Both the position numbers and the translations under genes were made by a program. A DNA stretch of 64,000 nt from Burkholderia cepacia (GTDB taxonomy: Bacteria > Pseudomonadota > Gammaproteobacteria > Burkholderiales > Burkholderiaceae): positions 1,116,001 through 1,180,000 of the forward strand of contig NZ_CP073637.1 in the NCBI RefSeq assembly GCF_029962485.1. The letters are read 5' to 3'. This document shows positions 27,914 through 37,977 of this stretch, piece by piece; position 1 is the first letter of the stretch, and every line of letters starts with the position of its first letter. Under the pieces are notes generated by a model. That model worked only from the letters and a program-made list of their open reading frames with translations, ran no database searches and had not been told where the DNA came from.

Positions 27914-28399
27914 TCAATGTCCGGCGAGCGTGTCCAGCGCGGCGCCCGTCACGCGGACGATGCGCCAGTCGGGCAGCACGGTGGCGCCCATCTTCTCGTA
28001 GAAATCGATCGCCGGCTGGTTCCAGTCGAGGACCGACCATTCGAAGCGCCCGCAGCGGCGCTCGACGGCCAGTGCCGCGAGGTGACGCAGCATCGCAGTG
28101 CCGAGGCCCGTGCCGCGCTGCGACGGTTGCACGTACAGATCCTCGAGATAGAGGCCGCGGCGGCCGAGAAACGTCGAATAGTTGTGGAAGAACAGCGCAT
28201 ACGCGACGATCGCGCCGTCATGCTCGGCCACCCGTGCTTCGGCGGCGGGGTGTGCGCCGAACAGCGCGTCGGCGAGATCGGCTTCAGTCGCGACGAACAG
28301 ATCCGTGAGCTTCTCGAACTCGGCCAGCTCGCGCATCAGCGCGAGGATCGCACCGACGTCGCGTGTTTCGGCCGCGCGGATCAGCGGCGTGTCGCTCAC
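27914..28399 (-). CDS. GNAT family N-acetyltransferase
   Basis: The 161-aa protein has the GNAT acetyl-CoA site LEDLYVQPSQRGTGLGTAML (motif A Q/RxxGxG/A) and the following LDWNQPAIDFYEKMGA. It is close to the spermidine/diamine acetyltransferase-like group (thialysine acetyltransferase), but the substrate is not known. The start is GTG 28399 with GGAGGAA directly upstream, overlapping the stop of the membrane protein gene as GTGA. The pair is translationally coupled. Confidence 0.88.
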   Translation of the reverse strand: MSDTPLIRAAETRDVGAILALMRELAEFEKLTDLFVATEADLADALFGAHPAAEARVAEHDGAIVAYALFFHNYSTFLGRRGLYLEDLYVQPSQRGTGLGTAMLRHLAALAVERRCGRFEWSVLDWNQPAIDFYEKMGATVLPDWRIVRVTGAALDTLAGH

Positions 28400-28671
28400 G
28401 CTTCCTCCGGCGGATCGGACAGCACGATCTCGATGCCGCCAAAGCGCGACGCGACCCAGTTGTACGCGTGGCAGGCGATCCACAGCAGCACGAAACCGAG
28501 GATCGCGTTCAGCAGCAGCGCGCTCAGGATCGTGCTCAGTTCGACCATCCCGTAGCGGATGTAGGCGACGAGAATGCCGAGCAGCACGATCGGCACGCTG
28601 AACGTCAGGTAGACGAGGATCAGCGCCTTCGCGGTCTGTCCCGCGGCGATCGACGAGATTTGTTTCTTCAT
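28396..28671 (-). CDS. small membrane protein, unknown function
   Basis: The 91-aa protein has two long hydrophobic segments (ALILVYLTFSVPIVLLGILVAYI and LLLNAILGFVLLWIACHAY) and a short acidic tail. No family was recognised. The start is ATG 28671 (MKKQISS), with a purine-rich but weak ribosome-binding site; a TTG at 28701 could extend it by 10 residues. It lies 39 bases after moeA on the same strand and is coupled to the GNAT gene, so it is probably the tail end of the molybdenum-cofactor operon. Confidence 0.65.
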   Translation of the reverse strand: MKKQISSIAAGQTAKALILVYLTFSVPIVLLGILVAYIRYGMVELSTILSALLLNAILGFVLLWIACHAYNWVASRFGGIEIVLSDPPEEA

Positions 28672-28710
28672 GTGCGGATTGCCCCCGTAGAGATATACCA
28701 ATAGTGGAAT

Positions 28711-30003
28711 TCAGATCAGGCCGTCGAGCGGCAGGATGTCGACCGGGGTGCCCGCGTCGACTGCCGCGGTATCGTGGCCCAGGACGATGAAACAGTTGGC
28801 GGCCGCGAGGCCGCTCAACGATGCGGAACTCTGCGAACCGGCCGGCGTGACGTGCCAGTGGCCGTCAGCGGCGCGAGTCGCGATGCCGCGCAGGTATTCG
28901 GTGCGGCCGGGGCGCTTCTTCAATGCCTGCGTGCTGAGCGCCGGGTACATCGCCGGCGGCGGCGTTTGCGCGCCGGCCAGCGTCAGCAGTGCCGGGCGCA
29001 CGATCGCGTAGAACGTGACGGCCGACGCGACCGGATTGCCGGGCAGCCCGAAGAACAGCGCGTGACCGGCGCCGCCTGTCGCGCATGCGAGCGTGCCGCA
29101 GGCGAGCGGCCGGCCGGGCCGCAGCGCGAGGCTCGCGAACGTCACGTCGCCGAGTTTTGCCATCACGTCGCGCGTGAAGTCGGCTTCGCCGACCGAGACG
29201 CCGCCCGACGTGATCACCGCGTCGGCTTGCGCGGCGACGGCGTCGCGCAACGCGGCTTCGAGCGCGGCCGGGTCGTCGCGGACGATCCCGAGATCGATCG
29301 CGTCGACATTCAGTCTTTCCAGCATCGCGATCAGCATGCCGCGATTGCTGTCGTACAGCGCGCCGCGATCGAGCGGTTCGCCGGCCTCGCGCAGTTCGTC
29401 GCCGGTCGAGAACACGGCGACGCGCACGCGGCGGCGCACCGTGACGTCGGTGAGACCGAACGATGCGAGCAGGCCGAGATCGGAAGGGCGCAGGATGCGG
29501 CCCGCGGCGAGCGCGCAGGCGCCGCGCGCCAGATCCTCGCCGGCCTTGCGGCAGTTTGCACCGCGTGCGACGTCGTGCGCGGCGAAACGGATCGTGTCGC
29601 CGTCGACGCGCACGCGTTCCTGTGGAATCACCGTGTCGCATCCGGCCGGCATCGGCGCGCCCGTCATGATGCGCACGCATGAGCCGGCTGCCACGGCGCC
29701 GTCGAACGGGTGGCCCGCGAACGCGGTGCCGGCGACCGTCATCCCGATGTCACCCTGCGACGACGCGGGCGTGCCGGCGCTGCCGTCGAATGCATAGCCG
29801 TCCATCGCCGAGTTGTCATACGCGGGGATGTTGAACGGCGCGTTCACGTCGGCCGCGAGCACGCGGTCGAGCGCATCGCGCAGCGTCACCGTGTCGCACG
29901 CGTCGACCGGCGCCGCGAAACGGCACGCGAGTGCCTGTGCGTCGGCGAGCGACAGCGCGGCATCGGAATCGGTTCGGGAGGCGGACGAGGATTGCGTGAT
30001 CAT
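28711..30003 (-). CDS. moeA: molybdopterin molybdenumtransferase
   Basis: The 430-aa enzyme inserts molybdate into adenylated molybdopterin. Motifs in order: NIPAYDNSAMDGYAF, RIMTGAPMPAGCDTVIPQE, VFSTGDELREAG, VITSGGVSVGEADFTRDVM and FFGLPGNPVASAVTF. The C-terminal domain IV is complete. The length is near the usual 410-420. The start ATG 30003 gives MITQSSSAS; the longer frame has no similarity. It follows mobA by 112 bases and moaA further upstream. Confidence 0.95.
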   Translation of the reverse strand: MITQSSSASRTDSDAALSLADAQALACRFAAPVDACDTVTLRDALDRVLAADVNAPFNIPAYDNSAMDGYAFDGSAGTPASSQGDIGMTVAGTAFAGHPFDGAVAAGSCVRIMTGAPMPAGCDTVIPQERVRVDGDTIRFAAHDVARGANCRKAGEDLARGACALAAGRILRPSDLGLLASFGLTDVTVRRRVRVAVFSTGDELREAGEPLDRGALYDSNRGMLIAMLERLNVDAIDLGIVRDDPAALEAALRDAVAAQADAVITSGGVSVGEADFTRDVMAKLGDVTFASLALRPGRPLACGTLACATGGAGHALFFGLPGNPVASAVTFYAIVRPALLTLAGAQTPPPAMYPALSTQALKKRPGRTEYLRGIATRAADGHWHVTPAGSQSSASLSGLAAANCFIVLGHDTAAVDAGTPVDILPLDGLI

Positions 30004-30115
30004 CAGTCGGACTGCGCCGCAAGGCGTATCGGGTTCGTGGCCGGTGGCGCGAGGAGGGTGCCTGGGCGCGGGTTTCGCGTGCGGCGGGCGCCGGGCGGGA
30101 ACGACGCGTGTGCCG

Positions 30116-30733
30116 TCAGCGGCGGGCCAGCGCGGCGAGTTCCTGCCAGGAGTTGGCATTGTAAAACGCACGCTCGTCGCGAAACTCGACTTCGACCGTC
30201 TTGTGGCGTGCGTACCACGCACGCACCTTGCGGTCGCCGGCCGCGAGCCGGGCGGCCAGATCGTCGGCCAGCGACGTGCGCAGCAGCGCGAACGTCGGCT
30301 GCGGCGAGCGCACCTGCAGCGCATCGACGGTCACGGCCATCGCGATGTCGGCCTGTTGCGCGTCGAGGGCCGCGTGCAGCCGCGCGACGAGGTCGTCGGA
30401 CAGGTAGGGCGTATCGCAGGGCGAGCACACGACGAGCGGTGCGCGCGCCGCCCGCATGCCGGCGAGCAGGCCCGCAAGCGGGCCGGGGAAGTCGGGTGTT
30501 TCGTCCGCGACGATGCGCGCGTCGAACGGCGCACCGAGCTCGGCATAGCGATCGGCGTGACGATTCGCGCTGATCAGCGTTTCGTCGACCTGCGGCGAAA
30601 GCCGGCGCAGCACATGCAGCGCGAGCGGCGTACCGTCGAGTAACTGCAGGCCCTTGTCGACGCCGTCCATGCGTGTGGCGCGCCCGCCTGCGAGCAGCAG
30701 GCCGGCGATCGAGGGGGAGGCGGAAACGGGCAT
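30116..30733 (-). CDS. mobA: molybdenum cofactor guanylyltransferase
   Basis: The 205-aa enzyme transfers GMP to the molybdenum cofactor to make the MGD form used by DMSO-reductase-type enzymes. It has the nucleotide-binding loop GLLLAGGRATRMDGVDKGLQ, DFPGPLAGLLAGM and VVCSPCDTPYLSDDLV. The length is usual for the family. The start is ATG 30733. It lies 29 bases after the moaA stop, so it is very probably co-transcribed. Confidence 0.94.
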   Translation of the reverse strand: MPVSASPSIAGLLLAGGRATRMDGVDKGLQLLDGTPLALHVLRRLSPQVDETLISANRHADRYAELGAPFDARIVADETPDFPGPLAGLLAGMRAARAPLVVCSPCDTPYLSDDLVARLHAALDAQQADIAMAVTVDALQVRSPQPTFALLRTSLADDLAARLAAGDRKVRAWYARHKTVEVEFRDERAFYNANSWQELAALARR

Positions 30734-30762
30734 CGTGCGAAAGCGGAATGAGCCGGCGTGCG

Positions 30763-31875
30763 TCAGCCGCCGATATACGACATTTCGACACGCTTGCCGG
30801 TGCCGTCGGGCATGGCTTCGGCCGACGCGCTGCCACGCAGCTGCGAATAGCGGTCGGTGCGGGCCTGCCAGATGCGGGCAATCGCGGTCGCGATCTCGGC
30901 GTCGGTCGCACCGCCGCGCACGAGCGCGCGCAGGTCGTGGCCCGTCGACGCGAACAGGCACAGGTACAGCTTGCCTTCGGTCGACAGCCGCGCGCGCGTA
31001 CAGTCGCCGCAGAACGCCTGCGTGACGCTCGAGATCACACCGATCTCGCCGCTGCCGTCCGCATAGCCCCAGCGTTGCGCGGTCTCGGCCGCCGTGTGCG
31101 GCTCGAGCGGCACGAGCGGGAAATGTTCGGCGATCCGCGCGACGACGTCGGCAGACGGCAGCACCTCGGTCATGTTCCAGCCGTTCGACGTGCCGACGTC
31201 CATGTATTCGATGAAGCGCAGGACCACGCCGGTGCCGCGGAAACGCTCGGCCATCGGCAGGATCTCGCTGTCGTTGGTGCCGCGCTTCACGACCATGTTG
31301 ACCTTGACCGGCGCGAGGCCCACGGCCTGCGCGGCGAAGATGCCGTCGAGCACGTCGGCGCTCGCGAACTCGGCATCGTTCATGCGCTTGAACAGTGCAT
31401 CGTCGAGCGCATCGAGGCTGACCGTCACACGCGTGAGCCCGGCGTCCTTCAGCGCGCGCGCCTTGCGCGCAAGCAGCGAGCCGTTGGTCGTCAGCGTCAG
31501 GTCGAGCGGGCGGCCGGCGTGCGTCGTCAGGCGTGCGAGGCGCTCGATCAGGAATTCGAGATTCTTGCGCAGCAGTGGCTCGCCGCCGGTGATGCGGATC
31601 TTCTCGACGCCATGTGCGACAAAGAGTCGCGCCACGCGCTCGATTTCCTCGTGCGTGAGCAGCGCGCTGTGCGGCAGGAACGGGTAGTCCTTGTCGAAGA
31701 CCGCGCGCGGCATGCAGTACACGCAACGGAAGTTGCAGCGATCCGTCACCGAAATGCGCAGGTCGCGTAGCGGCCTGGCGAACGTGTCGGCCAGCGTGCC
31801 GTCAGGGGCATGCGCGACGCCGGAGACGTCCGGCATCCCGCTGACGTCGGCGAGAGGAATGATGCGTGGGGACAT
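30763..31875 (-). CDS. moaA: GTP 3',8-cyclase (molybdenum cofactor synthesis step 1)
   Basis: The 370-aa radical-SAM enzyme converts GTP towards cyclic pyranopterin. The radical SAM CxxxCxxC motif is in CNFRCVYC (residues about 47-54), the GGEPLL motif binds SAM, and the second Fe-S cluster cysteines are in [21 protein letters not shown]. The protein ends in the Gly-Gly needed for activity (YIGG). The N-terminal 40 residues are longer than usual. ATG 31875 was taken as the start. It is the first gene of the moaA-mobA-moeA cluster. Confidence 0.95.
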   Translation of the reverse strand: MSPRIIPLADVSGMPDVSGVAHAPDGTLADTFARPLRDLRISVTDRCNFRCVYCMPRAVFDKDYPFLPHSALLTHEEIERVARLFVAHGVEKIRITGGEPLLRKNLEFLIERLARLTTHAGRPLDLTLTTNGSLLARKARALKDAGLTRVTVSLDALDDALFKRMNDAEFASADVLDGIFAAQAVGLAPVKVNMVVKRGTNDSEILPMAERFRGTGVVLRFIEYMDVGTSNGWNMTEVLPSADVVARIAEHFPLVPLEPHTAAETAQRWGYADGSGEIGVISSVTQAFCGDCTRARLSTEGKLYLCLFASTGHDLRALVRGGATDAEIATAIARIWQARTDRYSQLRGSASAEAMPDGTGKRVEMSYIGG

Positions 31876-31957
31876 GTTGAAAGAAGTGCGAACCAGATCT
31901 CTATTTTAGCCGCAAGCGGCCGACTGGTCCGGTGGGCGGAAACCCGCAGCGCGGACA

Positions 31958-31985
31958 TGAAAAAGCCCGCCGGAGGCGGGCTTTT
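31958..31985 (-). terminator. rho-independent terminator after rne
   Basis: Perfect 11-bp arms AAAAGCCCGCC and GGCGGGCTTTT with a GGA loop. It sits 23 bases beyond the rne stop on the minus strand and would separate rne from moaA. Confidence 0.9.
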
Positions 31986-32007
31986 CCTGGTCAGGCGATG
32001 CGCCGTT

Positions 32008-35000
32008 TTAGTGGTGCGTCGTTTCGACCTGCTGCATCGGGGCCGTATCGGCCGGCGGCAGCGCCTTGCGTTCACGCGGCACGCGGGACGGACGCGGGAG
32101 TTGCGACGCGGCTTCCTGCGCAGCGGCGAACTTGTTGGCGTCCGTGTTCACCCAGACGAGGCCGGCTTGCTCCAGCACGACATCCAGGCTCGCCGAAGCG
32201 GGCGCGGCTGCCGGTTGCGCGGGAGCTGCTGCCGGCGCTGCTGCTGCCGGTGCCGGTGCTGCCGGTGCCGGTGCTGCGACGGCCTCGACCGGCGCAACTT
32301 CGACCGGTGCCGGCTCGACAGCCACCGGAGCGGCTTCGATCGCCACGGCCGGTGCGGCTTGCTCGACGGCCGCGGACTGCGGCGCCTCGACAACGGCCGG
32401 GGCCGCAGCCGGAACTGCCGGCACTTCGAACGCGTCGGTCGGCGAAACCTCGACCGGAGCCGGGCCGGCTTCGGTGACGACAGCCGGTGCAACCGGTGCC
32501 GGTTCCACTGCCTGGACGGCGACGGCCGGCTCGACCGGAGCAGCTTCGGCGGGTGCCGGTGCCGGCTGGGCTTCGACAGCGGCCGGTGCAGCATGCTGCT
32601 CGACGACTGCTTCCACGGCGACGGCGCTTGCCACGGCCGCGACGACTGCCGGTGCGGCCGTGTGGGCCGGTTCGACAGCAGCCGGTGCTTCCGGCGTCAC
32701 GGCTTGCACGGCCGCTTCGCCATCCGCGCCTTGCTCGGCCTGGTCGATGATTGCGCCGTCTTCGTCACGCTCGCGACGACCGCCGCGGCGGCCGCGGCGG
32801 CGGCGGCGGCGCTCTTCACCGTCACGCGCGCCGGCTTCCGCATCGGCTGCCAGGTCGGCGCCGGGCAGGGCCTCTGCAACGGCCTTGTCGTCTTCCGATT
32901 CCGGATGGTTTTCACCGCGGTTGACGGTCTCGAGCGTGGCCGCATGCTGGGTCGGCTTGCGGCGCTCGCCGCGCTCGCGACGCTCGCCGCGTTCCTGGCG
33001 CTCGCCACGGCCGGTTGCCTCGACGGCTTCCGGCTGCTCGGCACGCTCGCGCGGTTCGCGGTTCTCGCGCGGTTCACGCGGTTCACGGCTTTCACGCGGT
33101 TCGCGCGGTTCGCGGCCTTCGCGCGGGCCACGGCCCTCGCGACCTTCGCGGCCCTCACGACCTTCGCGGTTTTCGCGACCTTCACGCGGCTCGCGACCCT
33201 CGCGCGGCTCACGGCCTTCACGCGGTTCGCGCACTTCCTTGCCTTCGCGTTCCTGGCGTTGCGGCTGGCCACGGCCTACTGCTGCCTGGTCGCGGCCGCC
33301 TTGCGCCTGCTGCGCGCCGCCACGACGGTTGCGATTGCGGTCGCCGCCGCGTTGCTCGCTCTTCTCGGTCCGCTCGCGGGCCGGACGGGCTGTCTGCTCC
33401 TTGGCCGGTGCCGGAGCAACCGGTGCGGGTGCCGGGGCCGGCGACACGCCGAACAGGCCTTTCAGCCAGCCGATGAAGCCGCCGCTTGCCGCGACGACAG
33501 GGGCGGGCGCGGCAACCGGTTCGACCGGACGCTGCGGTGCCGGGCTCGGGGCCGGACGCTCGGGCGTGATGCCCTTGACCGCGGCTTCCTGCTTCGGCTT
33601 CACCTCTGCTGCGCGCTTGCTGTAGCCGGTTTCCGACTCCAGTTCGCGGGCGGCTTCCTCGGCCATCTTCCACGACGCGCGCGGATCGTCGAGGCGCGCA
33701 TCGTCGTGACGCAGGCGCTCGAGCTTGTAATGCGGCGTATCGAGGTGCTTGTTCGGGATCAGCACGATGCCGACCTTGAAGCGCGACTCGATCTTGTTGA
33801 TTTCCTGACGCTTTTCGTTGAGCAGGAAGGCGGTCACCTCGACCGGCACCTGGCAGTGGATCGCCGCGGTGTTTTCCTTCATCGCTTCTTCCTGAATGAT
33901 CCGCAGGACCTGCAGCGCGGACGATTCGGTATCGCGGATGTGGCCGGTGCCGTTACAACGCGGGCAGGTCACGTGGCTGCCTTCCGACAGGGCCGGACGC
34001 AGGCGCTGGCGCGACAGTTCCATCAGGCCGAAACGGGAGATCTTGCCCATCTGCACGCGCGCGCGGTCATGCTTGAGCGCGTCTTTCAGGCGCTGCTCGA
34101 CTTCGCGCTGGCTCTTCGCCGATTCCATGTCGATGAAATCGATCACGATCAGGCCGCCGAGGTCGCGCAGGCGGAGCTGGCGGGCGACTTCGTCGGCTGC
34201 TTCGAGGTTCGTGCGGGTCGCCGTTTCCTCGATGTCCGCGCCCTTGGTCGCGCGCGCCGAGTTCACGTCGATCGCGACGAGCGCTTCGGTGTGGTCGATC
34301 ACGATCGCGCCGCCCGACGGCAGCGGCACCGTGCGCGAGTACGCGGTCTCGATCTGGTGCTCGATCTGGAAGCGGGAGAACAGCGGCACGTCGTCGTGGT
34401 AGCGCTTCACCTTCGCGACGTTGTCCGGCATCACGATATCCATGAATGCGCGGGCCTGATCGTGAATTTCGTTCGTATCGATCAGGATTTCGCCGATATC
34501 GGGCTGGAAATAGTCCCGGATCGCGCGGATCACGAGGCTCGATTCCAGATAGATCAGCATCGGCTGGCCGGCGTTGCCGCTTTGCGATGCCGCTTCGATC
34601 GCGCGCCACAGTTGCAGCAGGTAGTTCAGGTCCCACTGCAGTTCTTCGGCGCTGCGGCCGATGCCCGCGGTACGGGCGATCATGCTCATGCCGTCCGGAA
34701 TCTGCAGTTGCGCCATCGTTTCGCGCAGTTCCTGGCGCTCGTCGCCTTCGATCCGGCGCGACACGCCGCCGCCGCGCGGATTGTTCGGCATCAGCACGAG
34801 GTAACGGCCGGCGAGCGAGATGAAGGTGGTGAGGGCGGCGCCCTTGTTGCCACGCTCTTCCTTCTCGACCTGGACGATCAGCTCCTGGCCTTCGCGCAGG
34901 GCATCCTGAATGCGCGCGGAGCGCATGTCGATGCCTTCCTTGAAGTACTGGCGGGCGACTTCCTTGAACGGCAGGAAGCCGTGGCGGTCTTCGCCGTAGT

Positions 35001-35175
35001 TGACGAAGCACGCTTCGAGCGACGGCTCGATGCGGGTGATGACACCTTTGTAGATATTGCCTTTGCGCTGTTCGCGCCCGGCTGTCTCGATGTCGATGTC
35101 GATGAGCTTCTGCCCGTCAACGATGGCGACGCGCAGCTCCTCCTGCTGCGTCGCATTGAACAGCATGCGTTTCAT
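32008..35175 (-). CDS. rne: ribonuclease E
   Basis: The 1055-aa endoribonuclease is central to mRNA decay and rRNA/tRNA processing. The N-terminal catalytic half has [19 protein letters not shown], the S1 domain ([23 protein letters not shown]), the DNase I-like and RNase H-like segments, and the Zn-link CPRCNGTGH near residue 403. The C-terminal half is disordered: a basic patch about 580-640, tandem REPREG-type repeats at about 645-712, then a long Ala/Pro/Val region. The tail [16 protein letters not shown] follows. The degradosome-binding sites cannot be read by eye. The start ATG 35175 is typical. A long leader precedes it. Confidence 0.96.
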   Translation of the reverse strand: MKRMLFNATQQEELRVAIVDGQKLIDIDIETAGREQRKGNIYKGVITRIEPSLEACFVNYGEDRHGFLPFKEVARQYFKEGIDMRSARIQDALREGQELIVQVEKEERGNKGAALTTFISLAGRYLVLMPNNPRGGGVSRRIEGDERQELRETMAQLQIPDGMSMIARTAGIGRSAEELQWDLNYLLQLWRAIEAASQSGNAGQPMLIYLESSLVIRAIRDYFQPDIGEILIDTNEIHDQARAFMDIVMPDNVAKVKRYHDDVPLFSRFQIEHQIETAYSRTVPLPSGGAIVIDHTEALVAIDVNSARATKGADIEETATRTNLEAADEVARQLRLRDLGGLIVIDFIDMESAKSQREVEQRLKDALKHDRARVQMGKISRFGLMELSRQRLRPALSEGSHVTCPRCNGTGHIRDTESSALQVLRIIQEEAMKENTAAIHCQVPVEVTAFLLNEKRQEINKIESRFKVGIVLIPNKHLDTPHYKLERLRHDDARLDDPRASWKMAEEAARELESETGYSKRAAEVKPKQEAAVKGITPERPAPSPAPQRPVEPVAAPAPVVAASGGFIGWLKGLFGVSPAPAPAPVAPAPAKEQTARPARERTEKSEQRGGDRNRNRRGGAQQAQGGRDQAAVGRGQPQRQEREGKEVREPREGREPREGREPREGRENREGREGREGREGRGPREGREPREPRESREPREPRENREPRERAEQPEAVEATGRGERQERGERRERGERRKPTQHAATLETVNRGENHPESEDDKAVAEALPGADLAADAEAGARDGEERRRRRRGRRGGRRERDEDGAIIDQAEQGADGEAAVQAVTPEAPAAVEPAHTAAPAVVAAVASAVAVEAVVEQHAAPAAVEAQPAPAPAEAAPVEPAVAVQAVEPAPVAPAVVTEAGPAPVEVSPTDAFEVPAVPAAAPAVVEAPQSAAVEQAAPAVAIEAAPVAVEPAPVEVAPVEAVAAPAPAAPAPAAAAPAAAPAQPAAAPASASLDVVLEQAGLVWVNTDANKFAAAQEAASQLPRPSRVPRERKALPPADTAPMQQVETTHH
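33040..33240 (-). repeat. tandem Arg/Glu/Pro-Gly repeats in RNase E
   Basis: The DNA carries short direct repeats of a GCGAACCGCGTGAAGG-like unit, encoding repeated [12 protein letters not shown] and REG blocks at about residues 645-712 of RNase E. The tract is strongly charged with alternating positive and negative residues. Slippage could change its length between strains. Confidence 0.75.
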
Positions 35176-35897
35176 GAACGACTCCAGGCGGCTCCGCTGC
35201 CGGCGCCTCGCGGTTGTCAGTCGCGAAGGCGGGAACGACGGCAGGCCGCACCTTGTTGTGTTGTCACAAGCACGCTGGAGCGGGAACGATGGCGGGGAGA
35301 ATTGCCTGAAGAGGCGCTTGGGCCCGAAAGACGGGGCCGGCGGCCGTAGGGCACCTGCGAATACGGTTTCAAAGCACGGCGTTCACACACCGCACGCTGC
35401 AAAAGCGCGCTAAGCCTGAGTCCGGGCATTGCCACGGGCGCGCGCAATGCGTCGCGCGCGCCGACGGGCGGCAGATGCTGCGGCTTGGGCCGCAGCGGGG
35501 AGTATCGAATCCAGCCCGACTTTCCCGCTTGGGGTGTACTTCCCTGGTTTGACGTCGCCAAGTCCCGCACGCTTCGCGGGACCAAATCGGGCGCAACGCC
35601 GTAATTTTCGCAACCGGCAGCCTGCGGACGCACTTCGCGCCGTCGGGCTGCCGATCAAATTCTTTTCAACCAACTTTCCGTTACCGCGGCGCCTTGCCGA
35701 CCGAATCCGCCTGTGGGCGCGATCCTTGCCGACGGGCAGCGCCGTGCGTGCAACTTGCTGCATCTCTTTGATTAGGGGCGAGCAGTAGACCCCCGGCGCA
35801 AGTAAAATAACGGTTTCCGCTTGCGCCTTGCCCGACTCGGTCGGGGCCGGCCGGTCAGGCCACCCTCAACGTCAGGCTGGGCAAAATTATATTCAGT
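35176..35897. promoter_or_regulatory. 722-base region between rne and rluC, probable long rne leader with stem-loops
   Basis: No gene was found. Three stems stand out: GGCGCGCG/CGCGCGCC around 35438-35463; GCTGCGGC-TTGG-GCCGCAGC at 35477-35496; and GTCCCGC/GCGGGAC at 35562-35582. They would lie about 260-410 bases upstream of rne in its transcript. RNase E of E. coli controls its own mRNA through such a leader; whether this one does is inference. The last 100 bases before rluC are AT-richer and should hold its promoter, but no clear -35/-10 pair was seen. Confidence 0.5.
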
Positions 35898-36902
35898 ATG
35901 AATGAGTTAGGCAAAATATCCCAGAATTCAGTCGCAAGCGGCCAGGTATCGATGATCGAGATCGACGAAAACTCGGCCGGTCAGCGGATCGACAACTTCC
36001 TGTTGCGCGTCTGTAAAGGCGTGCCGAAAAGCCATATTTACCGGATCCTCCGCAGCGGCGAAGTGCGTGTGAACAAGGGCCGGATCGATGCGCAGTACCG
36101 CCTGGCCCTGGGCGACGTTGTCCGCGTGCCGCCCGTGCGTGTGGCGGCGGCGGACCTCGCACGCGCCGACACGCCCATCGTGCCACCCGCGAATTTCAAC
36201 GTGCTGTACGAGGACGACGCGATGCTCGTCATCGACAAGCCGGCCGGCGTTGCCGTGCACGGCGGCAGCGGCGTCGCGTTCGGCGTGATCGAGCAGATGC
36301 GCCAGGCGCGCCCGCGCGCGAAATTCCTCGAACTCGTGCACCGGCTCGACCGCGAGACGTCCGGGATCCTGATGCTCGCGAAGAAGCGCACGGCGCTGGT
36401 CGGCCTGCACGAACAGATCCGCGAGAACCGGATGGACAAGCGCTACTTCGCCTGTGCGCACGGCGAATGGCAGCCCGACTGGGGGCGCCGCCGCGCGGTG
36501 AAGGTGCCGCTGTTCAAGTATTCGACCCCGGAAGGGGAGCGCCGCGTGCGCGTGCAGGACGACGGGCAGCCGTCGCATACGGTGTTCAACCTCGTCGACA
36601 GCTGGTCCGACTACGTGCTCGTCGAAGCGGAACTCAAAACGGGTCGAACCCATCAGATCCGCGTGCACCTCGCGCATCTCGGCCTGCCGATCGCCGGCGA
36701 CGCCAAGTATGGCGATTTCGCACTCAACAAGGCGCTGGCGCGCGCGAACGCGCAACCGTCGCTGAAGCGGATGTTCCTGCATGCGTACCGGCTGCGGCTT
36801 GCCCATCCGATCACCGGCGAGGCGCTGCAGTTCGACGCGCCGCTGCCGGATGACTGCCAGCGTTTCCTCGATCAACTCAGCGCATTGCGCGATACCGCCT
36901 GA
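35898..36902 (+). CDS. rluC: 23S rRNA pseudouridine synthase RluC family
   Basis: The 334-aa protein has an N-terminal S4 RNA-binding domain (QRIDNFLLRVCKGVPKSHIYRIL) and the RluA-type catalytic domain with the Asp motif HRLDRETSGILMLAKK (about residues 150-165). C-terminal GRTHQIRVHLAHLGLPIAGD also fits. RluC modifies U955, U2504 and U2580 of 23S rRNA in E. coli. The start is ATG 35898. It is followed after 5 bases by a HAD gene and heads a co-directional set that ends with sppA. Confidence 0.93.
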   Translation: MNELGKISQNSVASGQVSMIEIDENSAGQRIDNFLLRVCKGVPKSHIYRILRSGEVRVNKGRIDAQYRLALGDVVRVPPVRVAAADLARADTPIVPPANFNVLYEDDAMLVIDKPAGVAVHGGSGVAFGVIEQMRQARPRAKFLELVHRLDRETSGILMLAKKRTALVGLHEQIRENRMDKRYFACAHGEWQPDWGRRRAVKVPLFKYSTPEGERRVRVQDDGQPSHTVFNLVDSWSDYVLVEAELKTGRTHQIRVHLAHLGLPIAGDAKYGDFALNKALARANAQPSLKRMFLHAYRLRLAHPITGEALQFDAPLPDDCQRFLDQLSALRDTA

Positions 36903-36907
36903 ACCGC

Positions 36908-37567
36908 ATGGCTCGACAGCAATTTGACCTGATCGTCTTCGACTGGGACGGCACGCTGATGGATTCGACTGCGCACATCGCGCACAGCATCCAGGCCGCA
37001 TGCCGCGATCTCGGCCTGCCCACGCCCTCCGACGAGGCGTCGCGCTACGTGATCGGCCTCGGCCTGCGCGATGCGCTGCAGATTACGGCTCCGACCCTCG
37101 ATCCGTCCGAGTACTCGAGACTCGCCGAGCGCTACCGCTATCACTATCTGCTCGACGACCAGCGCATCGAGCTGTTCGCCGGCGTACGCGAACTGCTCGC
37201 TGAACTGCGCGACACGGGCTATCTGCTCGCGGTGGCGACCGGCAAGGGGCGGGTGGGGCTGAACCGCGTGCTCGACCAGTCGAAGCTGACGAGCGTGTTC
37301 GATGCGACGCGCTGCGCGGACGAGACGTTCTCGAAACCGCACCCGGCGATGCTGCACGAGTTGTCGCGGGAATTGGGGCAGGACTTGTCGCGCACCGTGA
37401 TGATCGGCGACACGACGCACGACCTGCAGATGGCCGCGAGCGCCGGTGCGGCTGGCGTCGGGGTCGCGTATGGCGCGCACACGGCCGATGCGCTGGCGGC
37501 GCTCGCGCCGCGCTTCGTCGCGCCCGATGTCGGTGCGCTGGCCGAATGGCTGAGGGAGTACGCATGA
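36908..37567 (+). CDS. HAD family (phosphoglycolate phosphatase-like) hydrolase
   Basis: The 219-aa protein has HAD motif I FDWDGTLMDS (residues about 10-19), motif II in VATGKGR, motif III lysine in SKPHPAM, and motif IV MIGDTTHDLQMA. It is a subfamily IA HAD with an alpha-helical cap, like Gph. The substrate is unknown. It starts 5 bases after rluC, and the stop overlaps the Rieske gene as ATGA, so the three are probably one operon. Confidence 0.9.
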   Translation: MARQQFDLIVFDWDGTLMDSTAHIAHSIQAACRDLGLPTPSDEASRYVIGLGLRDALQITAPTLDPSEYSRLAERYRYHYLLDDQRIELFAGVRELLAELRDTGYLLAVATGKGRVGLNRVLDQSKLTSVFDATRCADETFSKPHPAMLHELSRELGQDLSRTVMIGDTTHDLQMAASAGAAGVGVAYGAHTADALAALAPRFVAPDVGALAEWLREYA

Positions 37568-37965
37568 GCACGGCGCCGGACGCCGTGCGCGTGTGCGCAT
37601 CGGACGCGCTGACCGACGGCGGCGCCGGCGTGCGCGTCGACGCGACGCTGCGCGGTGAGCAGGCCGTCGTGTTCTTCGTGCGCTACGACGGCCGTGCCTA
37701 CGGCTACCTGAATCGTTGTGCGCATGTGCCGATGGAGCTCGACTGGGCCGAAGGGCAGTTCTTCGAGTCGTCGGGCCTCTACCTGATGTGCGCGACACAT
37801 GGCGCGATCTACGAGCCGAACACCGGCAAGTGCGTCGGCGGCCCGTGCCGCGGCGGCCGCCTGCGGCCGGTCGAGGTCGACGAACGCGACACGCCCGACG
37901 GCCGTGCGGTATTCTGGGTGCCGGATGCCGACCTGCATCCTGCCACTCCCGCCACGACCGACTGA
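37564..37965 (+). CDS. Rieske [2Fe-2S] protein
   Basis: The 133-aa soluble protein has the Rieske ligands as CxH (residues in RCAHVPMELDW) and CxxH (CATHGAIYEP), 20 or so residues apart. It contains no hydrophobic anchor, so it is a ferredoxin-like electron carrier rather than a bc1 subunit. The start ATG 37564 overlaps the preceding stop. Such a protein next to an sppA gene is common in beta-proteobacteria; its partner enzyme is not known. Confidence 0.88.
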   Translation: MSTAPDAVRVCASDALTDGGAGVRVDATLRGEQAVVFFVRYDGRAYGYLNRCAHVPMELDWAEGQFFESSGLYLMCATHGAIYEPNTGKCVGGPCRGGRLRPVEVDERDTPDGRAVFWVPDADLHPATPATTD

Positions 37966-37977
37966 CGACACCACTGC

